Source: Atlantibacter sp032075065 | Lineage (GTDB): Bacteria; Pseudomonadota; Gammaproteobacteria; Enterobacterales; Enterobacteriaceae | DNA: 25,479 nucleotides | Direction: 5' to 3' | NCBI RefSeq assembly: GCF_032075065.1 | Contig: NZ_DAMAZC010000042.1 | Span: 1 to 25,479, forward strand | Shown: piece by piece, positions 1 to 9,503 of the stretch | How positions within the stretch are numbered: position 1 is the first letter of the stretch | How the letters are laid out: each line of letters opens with the position of its first letter | Translations under genes and position numbers: made by a program | Notes under the pieces: model-generated | Seen by the model: the letters and a program-made list of their open reading frames with translations, nothing else | Database searches by the model: none | Told to the model about the DNA's origin: nothing

Positions 1-308
1 CCAGCCCGAACAAAGAGCTGGCGAAAGAGTTCCTGGAAAACTACCTGCTGACCGACGAAGGCCTGGCGGAAGTGAACAAGGATAAACCGCTGGGCGCCGT
101 GGCGCTGAAATCCTACCAGCAACAGCTGGCGAAAGATCCGCGCATCGCCGCTACTATGGCGAACGCTGAAACCGGTGAAATCATGCCGAACATTCCGCAG
201 ATGTCCGCCTTCTGGTATGCCGTTCGCACTGCGGTGATCAACGCCGTGAGCGGTCGTCAGACCGTGGACGAAGCGATGAAAGACGCGCAGGGCCGTATCA
301 CCAAGTAA
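1..308 (+). CDS. malE: Maltose/maltodextrin-binding protein MalE, C-terminal part
   Basis: This is the last ~101 residues of the periplasmic maltose-binding protein, which delivers maltose and maltodextrins to the MalFGK2 importer. The reading frame is open from base 3 (SPNKELAKEFLENYLL...) to TAA at 306-308, and the protein ends in DAQGRITK, the end typical of MalE. The 5' end lies outside the window; an in-frame GTG at 72 is internal and not a start. malF follows 71 bases later with a stem-loop between them, the classic arrangement in which malE is the highly expressed first gene of the operon. The identification is secure despite truncation. Confidence 0.96.
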   Translation, partial: SPNKELAKEFLENYLLTDEGLAEVNKDKPLGAVALKSYQQQLAKDPRIAATMANAETGEIMPNIPQMSAFWYAVRTAVINAVSGRQTVDEAMKDAQGRITK

Positions 309-316
309 TAAGCAAT

Positions 317-341
317 CGCGGGCAGCGTTGGGCTGCCCGCG
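317..341 (+). other. malE-malF intergenic stem-loop
   Basis: CGCGGGCAG (317-325) pairs perfectly with CTGCCCGCG (333-341), and one more C-G pair closes a 5-base loop. No T-run follows, so it is unlikely to end all transcription. In E. coli the same gap carries REP sequences that protect the malE message and lower malF expression. A similar role is inferred here. Confidence 0.7.
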
Positions 342-379
342 TTGAGTTGCCGATCTAATACGCTGTGAAAGGAAACCCC

Positions 380-1924
380 ATGGATGTAGTTAAAAAGAAA
401 CCCTGGTGGCAAAGCGATATGCTGAAGTGGTCAGCCGTCGCCCTGCTCGGCCTGCTGGTGGGTTATCTTGTGGTATTGATGTATGCCCAGGGGGAATATC
501 TGTTCGCCATCGTGACGCTGATCTTAAGCTCCGTTGGCCTGTACATCTTCGCTAACCGTCGCGCTTACGCGTGGCGCTACGTCTACCCTGGCCTCGCAGG
601 CATGGGGCTGTTCGTTTTATTCCCGCTGATCTGCACCATCGCCATCGCGTTTACCAACTACAGCAGCACCAACCAACTGACCTTCGAACGCGCGCAGCAG
701 GTGCTGATGGACCGCCAGTATCAGGCGGGGAAAACGTTCGGCTTCGGCCTTTATCCGGATAACGAAAAATGGCGGCTCGCGCTTACCGATGGCGAAAGCG
801 GCAAAAACTACGTCTCCGACGCCTTTACCTTTGGCGGCGAACAAACCCTGAAGCTGAAGGAAGCCGACGCGCTGCCGACCGGTGAGCGCGCTACGCTGCG
901 CATCATTACCCAGAATCGCCAGGCGCTGACCCGGATCACCGCCGAACTGCCGGATGAAAGCCAACTGGTGATGAGCTCATTACGCCAGTTCTCAGGCACG
1001 CGCCCGCTGTATACCCTGGCGAATGACGGCAAGCTGACCAACAACCAGAGCGGCGCAGTCTACGCGCCAAATCCCGATGTCGGTTTTTATCAGGCGGTTA
1101 ACGCCGACGGCAGTTGGGGCAGCGAAAAACTCAGTCCTGGCTACACGGTGACCACCGGCTGGGACAACTTTATGCGCGTCTTTACCGACGAAGGCATTCA
1201 GAAACCGTTCTTCGCCATCTTCGTCTGGACGGTGGTGTTCTCGGTGCTGACCGTGGTGCTAACCGTGGCGGTCGGCATGGTGTTGGCCTGCGTGGTGCAG
1301 TGGGAAGCGCTGCAAGGTAAAGCGATTTACCGGCTTCTGCTGATCCTCCCCTACGCGGTGCCGTCGTTTATCTCGATCCTGATTTTCAAAGGGTTGTTTA
1401 ACCAGAGCTTCGGTGAAATCAACATGATGCTCAGCGCGGTGTTCGGCATCCGCCCCGCGTGGTTCACCGACCCTACCACCGCCCGCGCCATGATTATTAT
1501 CGTCAACACCTGGCTGGGTTATCCGTACATGATGATCCTGTGCATGGGGCTGCTGAAAGCGATTCCGGACGATCTCTATGAAGCCTCGGCGATGGACGGC
1601 GCAGGCCCGTTCCAGAACTTCTTTAAAATCACGTTCCCGCTGCTGATCAAGCCGCTCACGCCGCTGATGATTGCCAGCTTCGCGTTCAACTTTAATAATT
1701 TCGTGCTGATCCTGCTGTTGACCAACGGCGGCCCGGACCGACTCGGCACCACTACCCCGGCAGGCTATACCGACCTGCTGGTGAGCTACACCTACCGCAT
1801 CGCCTTTGAAGGCGGCGGCGGTCAGGATTTCGGCCTCGCAGCCGCTATCGCCACGCTGATCTTCCTGCTGGTAGGCGCGCTCGCGATTGTTAACCTCAAA
1901 GCCACGCGCATCAAGTTTGATTAA
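380..1924 (+). CDS. malF: Maltose/maltodextrin ABC transporter permease MalF
   Basis: Inner-membrane permease subunit of the MalFGK2 maltose importer, which pairs with MalG and couples to the ATPase MalK. The 514-residue product has the length of E. coli MalF. It shows N-terminal membrane segments, a large periplasmic P2 loop (roughly residues 95-275) and a C-terminal permease domain. The cytoplasmic EAA loop that docks MalK starts at Glu401 (EASAMDGAGPFQNFF). I chose ATG at 380 (MDVVKKKPWW) because AAGGA at 369-373 precedes it at normal spacing and it matches the E. coli N-terminus; an in-frame GTG at 365 would add five residues and has no ribosome-binding site. malG follows after 11 bases. 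The promoter, upstream of malE, is outside the window. Confidence 0.97.
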   Translation: MDVVKKKPWWQSDMLKWSAVALLGLLVGYLVVLMYAQGEYLFAIVTLILSSVGLYIFANRRAYAWRYVYPGLAGMGLFVLFPLICTIAIAFTNYSSTNQLTFERAQQVLMDRQYQAGKTFGFGLYPDNEKWRLALTDGESGKNYVSDAFTFGGEQTLKLKEADALPTGERATLRIITQNRQALTRITAELPDESQLVMSSLRQFSGTRPLYTLANDGKLTNNQSGAVYAPNPDVGFYQAVNADGSWGSEKLSPGYTVTTGWDNFMRVFTDEGIQKPFFAIFVWTVVFSVLTVVLTVAVGMVLACVVQWEALQGKAIYRLLLILPYAVPSFISILIFKGLFNQSFGEINMMLSAVFGIRPAWFTDPTTARAMIIIVNTWLGYPYMMILCMGLLKAIPDDLYEASAMDGAGPFQNFFKITFPLLIKPLTPLMIASFAFNFNNFVLILLLTNGGPDRLGTTTPAGYTDLLVSYTYRIAFEGGGGQDFGLAAAIATLIFLLVGALAIVNLKATRIKFD

Positions 1925-1935
1925 GGAGACGACAC

Positions 1936-2826
1936 ATGGCTATGGTGCAACCGAAATCTCAGAAGCTGCGTTTGTTTATCACGCACTTGTTACTGCTGAC
2001 GTTTATCGCGGCGATTATGTTCCCGCTGCTGATGGTGGTGGCGATCTCGCTGCGTTCCGGCAACTTCGCCACCGGCAGCCTGATCCCGGAGCAAATCTCC
2101 TGGGAGCACTGGAAACTGGCGCTGGGCTTTAGCGTGGTTCATGCCAACGGTAGCGTCACCCCGCCGCCGTTCCCGGTACTGCTGTGGCTGTGGAACTCGG
2201 TGAAAATCGCAGGTATTACTGCAATCGGCATAGTGGCGCTTTCCACGACTTGCGCCTACGCTTTTGCCCGTATGCGTTTCCCCGGCAAGGCTACCTTGCT
2301 GAAAGGCATGCTGATTTTCCAGATGTTCCCGGCGGTGCTGTCGCTGGTGGCGCTGTATGCGTTGTTCGATCGCCTCGGGCAGTACATTCCGTTTATCGGT
2401 CTGAACACCCACGGCGGGGTGATCTTCGCCTACCTCGGCGGCATTGCGCTGCACGTCTGGACCATTAAAGGCTATTTCGAAACCATCGACGGCTCGCTTG
2501 AAGAAGCCGCCGCGCTGGATGGCGCAACGCCGTGGCAGGCGTTCCGCTTAGTACTGTTGCCGCTGTCGGTGCCGATTCTGGCGGTGGTGTTTATTCTGTC
2601 GTTTATCGCCGCCATTACTGAAGTGCCGGTCGCGTCGTTGCTGTTGCGTGATGTGAACAGCTACACACTGGCCGTGGGCATGCAGCAATACCTCAACCCG
2701 CAGAACTACCTGTGGGGCGACTTTGCTGCGGCTGCGGTGCTTTCCGCTATCCCGATCACCCTAGTGTTCCTGCTGGCCCAGCGCTGGCTGGTCAGCGGGC
2801 TGACGGCGGGGGGCGTGAAAGGCTAA
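1936..2826 (+). CDS. malG: Maltose/maltodextrin ABC transporter permease MalG
   Basis: Second inner-membrane permease of the maltose importer, 296 residues, the same length as E. coli MalG (MAMVQPKSQK... to GLTAGGVKG). Hydrophobic segments are spread through the protein. The MalK-docking EAA motif is at residues 190-209 (EEAAALDGATPWQAF...LP). A strong ribosome-binding site, AAGGAG at 1923-1928, overlaps the malF stop codon, so the two permeases are probably translated in step. It is the last gene of the transcript: a terminator follows about 70 bases downstream. In E. coli K-12 xylE lies next; here psiE follows directly on the other strand. Confidence 0.97.
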   Translation: MAMVQPKSQKLRLFITHLLLLTFIAAIMFPLLMVVAISLRSGNFATGSLIPEQISWEHWKLALGFSVVHANGSVTPPPFPVLLWLWNSVKIAGITAIGIVALSTTCAYAFARMRFPGKATLLKGMLIFQMFPAVLSLVALYALFDRLGQYIPFIGLNTHGGVIFAYLGGIALHVWTIKGYFETIDGSLEEAAALDGATPWQAFRLVLLPLSVPILAVVFILSFIAAITEVPVASLLLRDVNSYTLAVGMQQYLNPQNYLWGDFAAAAVLSAIPITLVFLLAQRWLVSGLTAGGVKG

Positions 2827-2897
2827 GTTTCATCGTTATATGCCACTGTTATTATCCTCAATTGCCGTTGTGATTTTCCTTATCTGTGACTCCCTTC

Positions 2898-2923
2898 GGC
2901 GGCCTTCGGGCCGCCATTTTTAT
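2898..2923 (+). terminator. Rho-independent terminator of malEFG
   Basis: GGCGGCC (2898-2904), TTCG tetraloop, GGCCGCC (2909-2915), then ATTTTTATT. The stem is perfect and the loop is the very stable UUCG type. The T-run overlaps the psiE stop codon (2920-2922), so the two convergent genes share this boundary. On the opposite strand no T-run follows, so it acts mainly on malG transcripts. Confidence 0.9.
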
Positions 2924-3339
2924 TCGCGCTTCAGCCGTTTCGAGTTACACAGCCACAGCGTGATCACCAGCAGCAGGATCGCCCCGGAATAGATCAGCAC
3001 GTCCATCGGCGCTTTATGATCGACGATGATCAACCGCACGATAGCCGTGATACCGATGTATATGAAATAGCGCAGCGGGAAGTGGTAGCCGGACTGGAAA
3101 TACTTGACGATCAGGGCGATGAATTCGAAATAGAGGAAATAAACCACCAGCCCTTCTACCAGCTCGTATTTGCTGGCCTGAATGGGTGAGAAGAGCACAT
3201 CAGCCAGATGCAGGGTTTCTTTACCGAGAAAGATAACCAGGATCAGGCCAAGGCTGAGCAAGCCAAGGTTCAACACCGTTTGCAGGATGGAAGAGACCCA
3301 TTCCCCGCGCGCGCGTGACGAAGCGGATAGCGTGGACAT
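2920..3339 (-). CDS. psiE: Phosphate-starvation-inducible membrane protein PsiE
   Basis: A 139-residue protein nearly identical in pattern to E. coli PsiE (136 aa). After a variable N-terminus (MSTLSASSRARGEW) come about four hydrophobic segments, with conserved FLGKETLHLADVLF, YELVEGLVVYFLYFEF and YFQSGYHFPLRYF, and a basic end (NSKRLKRE). Its biochemical role is unknown. In E. coli it is induced by PhoB under phosphate starvation and repressed by cAMP-CRP. A CRP-like site lies about 45-65 bases upstream of the ATG here; I could not find a clear Pho box. The gene is transcribed alone, between the mal terminator and the end of yjbH. Confidence 0.93.
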   Translation of the reverse strand: MSTLSASSRARGEWVSSILQTVLNLGLLSLGLILVIFLGKETLHLADVLFSPIQASKYELVEGLVVYFLYFEFIALIVKYFQSGYHFPLRYFIYIGITAIVRLIIVDHKAPMDVLIYSGAILLLVITLWLCNSKRLKRE

Positions 3340-3382
3340 AACAGCGTCCTCATCTCAGGAGTGAGGAATCGTTATACGCCAG

Positions 3383-3404
3383 AAATGTGATCCAGATCTA
3401 GTTT
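3383..3404. promoter_or_regulatory. Candidate CRP site upstream of psiE
   Basis: The + strand reads AAATGTGATC at 3383-3392, a near-ideal CRP half-site, followed by CAGATCTAGTTT as a weaker second half. It sits 44-65 bases upstream of the psiE start. cAMP-CRP is known to repress E. coli psiE, which fits. No binding evidence is available from sequence alone. Confidence 0.6.
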
Positions 3405-3430
3405 TATTTGCTTATGTTTTAACCATCCAT

Positions 3431-3463
3431 CAGCGCGCCTGCCTATGAAAGCCGGGCGCGCTG
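3431..3463 (-). terminator. Stem-loop after yjbH
   Basis: CAGCGCGCC (3431-3439) pairs perfectly with GGCGCGCTG (3455-3463) around a 15-base loop, starting 10 bases past the yjbH stop. No T-run follows on the minus strand, so it may be a 3'-end-protecting hairpin or a weak terminator of yjbEFGH rather than a strong intrinsic terminator. Confidence 0.5.
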
Positions 3464-3472
3464 CGGTAGCGA

Positions 3473-5572
3473 TTAACGGAAATTCACGCTGCGATCGCTG
3501 GTCATGCTGTAGAGGTCGAACTTGCGTCCCAGCATCTGTCCGCCGTCGCGAGTAAGCGGCGTCCAGCCGATGGCCGCGCGGCTGCGGGTCGGGCCAGACG
3601 AGAACAGATCGAGCGGCACGGAGACGTAGACGCCTTTGGTGAAATCCCCTTCCCCGTATTCATCCGGCGACACATTGGTGAGGGTAGCGTAGCCGCCCAC
3701 CACCACGCCGCTGTCGAAGCGTTTGGAGACTTCCAGCGTGCCGCCTTTATCTCCGGCCAGATACTGCCCGACGCTGGCTTTGATCAGCACATCCTGAGCA
3801 AACGGCGGCGTCCAGTACGCCGACAGGTGCCCGGTCTTAACGCTATAGTCAGTGAATTTCATCATGTCCTGGGCGCTGCGCCAGTCGCGCTGCTTCACGT
3901 AGTTGGCGTCAACGCCGAAGGCCCAGTTGCTGTCTACCGGGCGATACAACACTTCCGCCCCTGCGCCGCCGTACATGGTTTCCAGATAGCCGCCGTAAAC
4001 CTGGCCGTAAAAACCGTTGCCGAAATACTGGAAGTAGTTGGCTTGCAGGTTATTCACATAGACATCGTTTTCCACGTAATCACGCACGTGGGTGCGTACC
4101 CGCGGCAGGGAGGAATCCTTCGGCGGATTAGTGTAGTTAAATTTGTCGTAGTTATTGGCGATGTTGGCAAACAGGCTGCCGGTGGTTAGCAGATGGTCGG
4201 TGACCCACCAGTCGGCGGTGCCCATCACCCCCACCTGATACATATAAAAACTTTCCGGCCCGCCGATGGACTGATTCAACACCGGATCGAGATGGAAGCT
4301 GAAGCGCGACGGCTCGATATACCAGCCCTGCTCCGGGTTCTCCAGGGTTACCGGTTCAATACGTTTTTGCGCCAGCGCGGTTTGCTGGCCTAACGGTTCG
4401 CCTTCAAGATGGCGTTGCAGGCTGGCGACGTCAGTTTCGGTGGTAACCTGCGGCATATTGGCGCGCGTCTCGGTGACGCGGATGGTGCGGATGCCTTCAG
4501 GCAGATCGTTCATCACGATCCGGTTGGCGCGCTCAATGCCCTCCTGTGGGTCGCGGTATTTTACCTGCTCGCCGGTGACGTACAGCGTGTCGCCCTGGGT
4601 CTGAAGCTGCGGGTCGTTCAGTCCGGCGTTGTATTTCAGCAGCGTCAGTTGGTTGGCCGCCACGCTGTGCTGGATAATCGCTTCCTGCGGCTCCGGCTGG
4701 TATTCCGGGCGGCGGTTATCGTTATAGCGCGGACGTAGATCGTTAAAATTGGTGCGCAGGGTCACGCCGAACATAAAGGTGTTGCCGCGCTCATAGCTCA
4801 GGTTAACGTCGGCCCAATCGGTCGCACGATAAATAGCGCCGACGTTAAACTTGCTCTTTTGCTCAAGCTTCCCGGCGAAGTCCTGAGTGTAGTTATTGCC
4901 CTCATACTCCAGTTTCAGGCGCAGCGGCTGCCACGGCGTCTGGTATTCCACCCCGCCGAACAGCGACGCCGGGCCGTGGAACATCTGCCCTGCATCTACC
5001 GAACCCGCTTTGTTATAGCTGTTATCGCGCGCGCAGTATTTATCGCTGTACGAGCAGAACGGGTTTTTGACGTTGCCGCTGGTGCCCAGATAGCCCCAGC
5101 CTAATCCCAGCGAGAAATCGAACGGACCCCAGGCTTTATTCGCCACAATGTATTCGGCATCGAACAGCCCGGTGCCGCCGATATCCCGCGCGCCAACGGC
5201 AACCTGCGGCATCCAGTAACTCTCTTCCCACAGCCGCAGCTTGAGGTCGAAGGCTTTGTCTTTGTAGGTTTGATCGCCGGAAAACGCCTCGACGCTGCTG
5301 TAGCGCCGGGTGCGCGCATCGGTGTAGCGCAGCGTGGTTTCCAGCCACGGGAACAGTTGCACCGAGGCAGAGTAATAGCGGTACTGATCGTTATCGCGGT
5401 AGTTGAGACTTAATTCGCCTTCGCGCGCCATTCGCGCCGTGGGCGTTTGCATCAGGCCCACGCCGCCGAAATCCGATTGCGAGGGGCCGACCGGCGCGGG
5501 CCAGGTCTCCGCCTGGCATGCCGACGCCACGGCCAGCGCCACGAGGCTATACAGGTAGCGTTTTTTTATCAT
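3473..5572 (-). CDS. yjbH: YjbH family outer-membrane beta-barrel protein (exopolysaccharide operon)
   Basis: A 699-residue protein (E. coli YjbH is about 698) with a signal peptide ending near residue 21 (MIKKRYLYSLVALAVASACQA). It has long amphipathic beta-rich stretches alternating aromatic residues and a C-terminal ...RSVNFR, consistent with an outer-membrane barrel. It belongs to the YjbH/GfcD family, found with group 4 capsule and related polysaccharide loci. The likely role is in secretion or assembly of an extracellular polysaccharide at the outer membrane; the polymer is not known. It overlaps yjbG by 4 bases (ATGA), showing translational coupling, and is the last gene of yjbEFGH. 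The ATG gives a good signal peptide directly. Confidence 0.93.
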   Translation of the reverse strand: MIKKRYLYSLVALAVASACQAETWPAPVGPSQSDFGGVGLMQTPTARMAREGELSLNYRDNDQYRYYSASVQLFPWLETTLRYTDARTRRYSSVEAFSGDQTYKDKAFDLKLRLWEESYWMPQVAVGARDIGGTGLFDAEYIVANKAWGPFDFSLGLGWGYLGTSGNVKNPFCSYSDKYCARDNSYNKAGSVDAGQMFHGPASLFGGVEYQTPWQPLRLKLEYEGNNYTQDFAGKLEQKSKFNVGAIYRATDWADVNLSYERGNTFMFGVTLRTNFNDLRPRYNDNRRPEYQPEPQEAIIQHSVAANQLTLLKYNAGLNDPQLQTQGDTLYVTGEQVKYRDPQEGIERANRIVMNDLPEGIRTIRVTETRANMPQVTTETDVASLQRHLEGEPLGQQTALAQKRIEPVTLENPEQGWYIEPSRFSFHLDPVLNQSIGGPESFYMYQVGVMGTADWWVTDHLLTTGSLFANIANNYDKFNYTNPPKDSSLPRVRTHVRDYVENDVYVNNLQANYFQYFGNGFYGQVYGGYLETMYGGAGAEVLYRPVDSNWAFGVDANYVKQRDWRSAQDMMKFTDYSVKTGHLSAYWTPPFAQDVLIKASVGQYLAGDKGGTLEVSKRFDSGVVVGGYATLTNVSPDEYGEGDFTKGVYVSVPLDLFSSGPTRSRAAIGWTPLTRDGGQMLGRKFDLYSMTSDRSVNFR

Positions 5573-6306
5573 TGCGGTATCCGATGCGTCAGGGAATCGA
5601 CAAGCTGCGCGTTGAGATCGTCATAAGCCGATGAAAAGAGCCGTTCTGAAAACCCGACCAGGATGGCGCTGCCCGGCATGGGCTCAACGTGACGTTTATT
5701 CCAGTACGCCACCGGCGCTTTTTGCACCCGTCCATCCGGATAAATAACCCAGGCGTAACTGCGCTCCGCCCCGCTGAGCAACGCGGTTTCGTCAAGATAC
5801 TCCGCCACGCTTTTACCCGGCGTGAACGATCGGTTCCCCGCGCCGCTCACCAGGCCGTACAAGGTGATATAACCAGGCATTTTGCCTGCCCACAGGGTGT
5901 AATCACCGGCCAGCGGTTTATTGGCGGCCGTCCTGACTCTCAGCGCATCAGGATCGAGATCGACAAACTGACGGTCCGTGACCTTAAGCGCCGCCATTTG
6001 CTGCTGAAGCTGGCGAATGGCGGCGGCGTCCTCACCCGACTCCTGCGCGGCGAGAGCGGCCAGCCGGGACAGCAACTGCTGATGGCGCGCCTTTTGATCG
6101 CGGGTTTTCCCCGTTACGCCAATCACGGCACCCGGCCACCAGCTGTGCGCCAGCGCGGGTTGGCTAACCACATCGGATAAGCGTTGGGCATCCTGAATTT
6201 TCAGCGTTTCGCCGCTGTCGGTGCGATGTACCGTTACCGTGCCCGCCGCGTAAAGGCTCTGGCTTACCAGGCTCAGCATAAAGGCGGTGAAAGGAAGCAT
6301 TTTCAT
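5569..6306 (-). CDS. yjbG: YjbG, periplasmic polysaccharide-associated protein (GfcC family)
   Basis: A 245-residue secreted protein with an N-terminal signal peptide (MKMLPFTAFMLSLVSQSLYA, cleavage near residue 20). It belongs to the YjbG/GfcC family; GfcC is a periplasmic protein of group 4 capsule biogenesis. Visible family regions are MPGYITLYGLVSGAG, WVIYPDGRVQKAPVAYWN and the helical end (FSSAYDDLNAQLVDSLTHRIP). It overlaps yjbF by 4 bases upstream and yjbH by 4 bases downstream (both ATGA), so the three are translated as a coupled set. Function is inferred from family and operon only. Confidence 0.92.
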   Translation of the reverse strand: MKMLPFTAFMLSLVSQSLYAAGTVTVHRTDSGETLKIQDAQRLSDVVSQPALAHSWWPGAVIGVTGKTRDQKARHQQLLSRLAALAAQESGEDAAAIRQLQQQMAALKVTDRQFVDLDPDALRVRTAANKPLAGDYTLWAGKMPGYITLYGLVSGAGNRSFTPGKSVAEYLDETALLSGAERSYAWVIYPDGRVQKAPVAYWNKRHVEPMPGSAILVGFSERLFSSAYDDLNAQLVDSLTHRIPQ

Positions 6307-6941
6307 GATTTCGCCGCCTTGATGAGTTGCGTGGTGACCGGGTAATAGTCGGCCCCAAGAGTCTGTTCAGAGCGGCGGATTTGCCCGTCGCTGTCGATCC
6401 AGTAGCGGTTGGTCCAGCTTGCCCGATCGGTGGTGACCGTTTCTTCCAGCACCCGAACGGCGGTGATGTCGCTGCCGGTTTTCAGGCTGTCGCTGCCCTG
6501 CCAGCGAAACTGCGATCGCGCGGTGGCGTAACGCACCTGCTGATGCTCGGTCCAGCCCATCACTCGCGCCCAGCCTGCACCGTCGCGGATTTGCCCCGGC
6601 GCTTTTAGCGGATCGGCGTCCAGATTGCCCACCTGAAGCAGGTTGTCGCCCAGGCCGGTGGTTTTAATCAGCCGCCCGTGTTGGGTAATTAACACCGCTT
6701 GATCCTGCGTCACCCATTTCTGCTGCCCGTCTTCCGAGAAGGCGAGCGCCACAAACAGCTGCGGGCCGTGGTTAAGCGTCATGTACTGGCTGGCATAGGG
6801 CATGTTGTGGATTTCGTCATCGGTGAGAGTGACGCCGTCCCGTCCCGTCACATTGTTCCAGAGCGACTTCCCCATGCCGGTGAGATTGGCTGAACACGCC
6901 TGCAACAGCAGGCACACTGTAATGATCGCGACTCGCTTCAC
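6303..6941 (-). CDS. yjbF: YjbF family lipoprotein (GfcB-like)
   Basis: Predicted outer-membrane lipoprotein of the YjbF/GfcB family. I start it at GTG 6939-6941, giving 212 residues, the E. coli YjbF length. The start yields a compact lipoprotein signal (VKRVAIITVCLLLQAC, lipid-bearing Cys16). A GTG at 6968 would add nine residues, but it lies inside the intergenic hairpin and has no ribosome-binding site; the chosen start has only a weak GGGGA. Conserved blocks include MPYASQYMTLNHGPQLFVAL, KWVTQDQAVLITQHGRL and NRYWIDSDGQIRRSEQTLGA. It overlaps yjbG by 4 bases. Its role in polysaccharide production is inferred from the operon. Confidence 0.88.
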   Translation of the reverse strand: MKRVAIITVCLLLQACSANLTGMGKSLWNNVTGRDGVTLTDDEIHNMPYASQYMTLNHGPQLFVALAFSEDGQQKWVTQDQAVLITQHGRLIKTTGLGDNLLQVGNLDADPLKAPGQIRDGAGWARVMGWTEHQQVRYATARSQFRWQGSDSLKTGSDITAVRVLEETVTTDRASWTNRYWIDSDGQIRRSEQTLGADYYPVTTQLIKAAKS

Positions 6942-6956
6942 GCGTTTCCCCAGGGT

Positions 6957-6984
6957 CAAAATAACCACACCGCAGTGTGGTTAT
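6957..6984 (-). terminator. Hairpin between yjbE and yjbF, possible attenuator
   Basis: ATAACCACAC (6961-6970) and GTGTGGTTAT (6975-6984) form a perfect 10-base stem with a 4-base loop. On the minus strand it is followed by TTTGACC, so the run there reads TTATTTTG. It sits 20 bases past the yjbE stop and just before yjbF. A partial terminator or processing site would make yjbE far more abundant than yjbFGH. Confidence 0.65.
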
Positions 6985-7003
6985 GGTTAAAACACCCGTT
7001 ACG

Positions 7004-7249
7004 TTACTGGGTGGTACTGGTTGTGGTGGTTGTGGTGGTTCCGGTGTTTGAACCGTCGCCTCCGCCCGTTGCGGCAAGCGCCACACCAACTACCGATCCA
7101 ACCGTACTGGCGCTGGTCGCAGTAGATGTTCCTGCTGAGACCGATGTCGCGGCGCTCCCCGCCGCTTCACCCACTTCCACCGAAGCGGCGAAAGCAGATG
7201 ATGCGGCAAGCAGAGACACGGCAAATACGCCATAGGTTATTTTCTTCAT
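7004..7249 (-). CDS. yjbE: YjbE, small secreted Ser/Thr/Ala-rich protein (GfcA-like)
   Basis: An 81-residue exported protein, one residue longer than E. coli YjbE as I recall it. It has a signal peptide (MKKITYGVFAVSLLAASSAFA, cleaved near residue 21). The family core GEAAGSAATSVSAG follows, then a Gly-rich GGGDGSNTG, then a threonine-rich tail encoded by repeated ACC/ACA codons. It is the first gene of yjbEFGH; AAAGGA lies seven bases before the ATG. In E. coli the operon is under Rcs phosphorelay control and overexpression yields an exopolysaccharide. The protein's own activity is unknown. Confidence 0.92.
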   Translation of the reverse strand: MKKITYGVFAVSLLAASSAFAASVEVGEAAGSAATSVSAGTSTATSASTVGSVVGVALAATGGGDGSNTGTTTTTTTSTTQ

Positions 7250-7566
7250 ACCTGGTTCCTTTCATTGAATGAATGGATATATACCTGAACTATCCAGGCG
7301 CTACCGAGTATACATAACCTGACGGAGGGATTTGCCGTGATGGGGAAATAGCCTGACGGCTTTCGGATAATTAAACCTGGCGGGAGCGAACTATAAAAAT
7401 AAATATAAAATATTCATTAAAAATAGATACTTATTAAATAAGTCTCAGATTTCAACCTCCGGTTATTCCTAAATAATTCTGTACATCAGCGAATGGATTT
7501 ATTTATTTTCAGATTAACCTCAGTGGTCCGTTTTTAAATAACGCTGAGGCAACGGGATAAATCTGA
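7250..7566 (-). promoter_or_regulatory. yjbEFGH upstream region, AT-rich
   Basis: This gene-free stretch should carry the yjbE promoter. On the minus strand a TATACT hexamer lies about 58 bases before the yjbE ATG, without a convincing -35. Further upstream is a strongly AT-rich block (about 7391-7440), of the kind H-NS or an UP element would use. A partial RcsB-box-like match lies at 7458-7471 (minus-strand TAGGAATAACCGGA, 10 of 14 to the box as I recall it). No coding frame is supported here. Confidence 0.45.
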
Positions 7567-7594
7567 TAAAAAATGCCGGCATTTCGCCGGCATT
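7567..7594 (-). terminator. Rho-independent terminator of pgi
   Basis: AATGCCGGC (7572-7580) and GCCGGCATT (7586-7594) form a perfect 9-base stem with a 5-base loop. On the minus strand it is followed by a T-run (TTTTTTAT). It lies 18 bases past the pgi stop codon. Confidence 0.92.
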
Positions 7595-7611
7595 GTTAAT
7601 AGTGTTGATAA

Positions 7612-9261
<1,650 letters not shown>

Positions 9262-9402
9262 AGCAATACTCATGTGGATTTGAAAAATGTGACTGCCGTC
9301 GATTGTAGCGCTACTCCAGGCAATTGCGATGACTTTTGTGCCCTGCCCGTATCACTCGACGAATACGCCGCCGCCAGATTGCTGAATCGAGCTTCCCGGC
9401 AA

Positions 9403-9408
9403 AGTATA
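9403..9408 (-). promoter_or_regulatory. Candidate pgi -10 element
   Basis: The minus strand reads TATACT here, about 142 bases upstream of the pgi ATG, in an otherwise G+C-rich gap. No good -35 is visible at 16-18 bases. It is a weak candidate offered because no better pgi promoter is apparent. Confidence 0.25.
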
Positions 9409-9469
9409 GCGGTTATAAGTTATTTTCCTGGACCATCCCGGAACATGAAAAATCCCCATAATCCCAGCG

Positions 9470-9503
9470 TTGACAAGGGCCCGGTGGAAACTTTATTTAT
9501 AAA
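9470..9503 (+). promoter_or_regulatory. Candidate lysC promoter; no lysine riboswitch visible in its leader
   Basis: A perfect TTGACA (9470-9475) is followed by an AT-rich TATTTATAAA (9494-9503) that offers imperfect -10 hexamers at 18 bases or more. If used, the lysC leader is under 100 bases. The whole 338-base pgi-lysC gap (9262-9599) lacks the conserved lysine-riboswitch core seen in the E. coli lysC leader. Only the last 13 bases before the ATG (ACACGAGGTAGTT) look like that leader. Confidence 0.4.

Noticed and set aside
3340..3472. Pho box expected upstream of psiE
   Set aside because: I searched both strands for CTGTCAT-type heptamers 11 bases apart and found none convincing; only the CRP-like site stands out.
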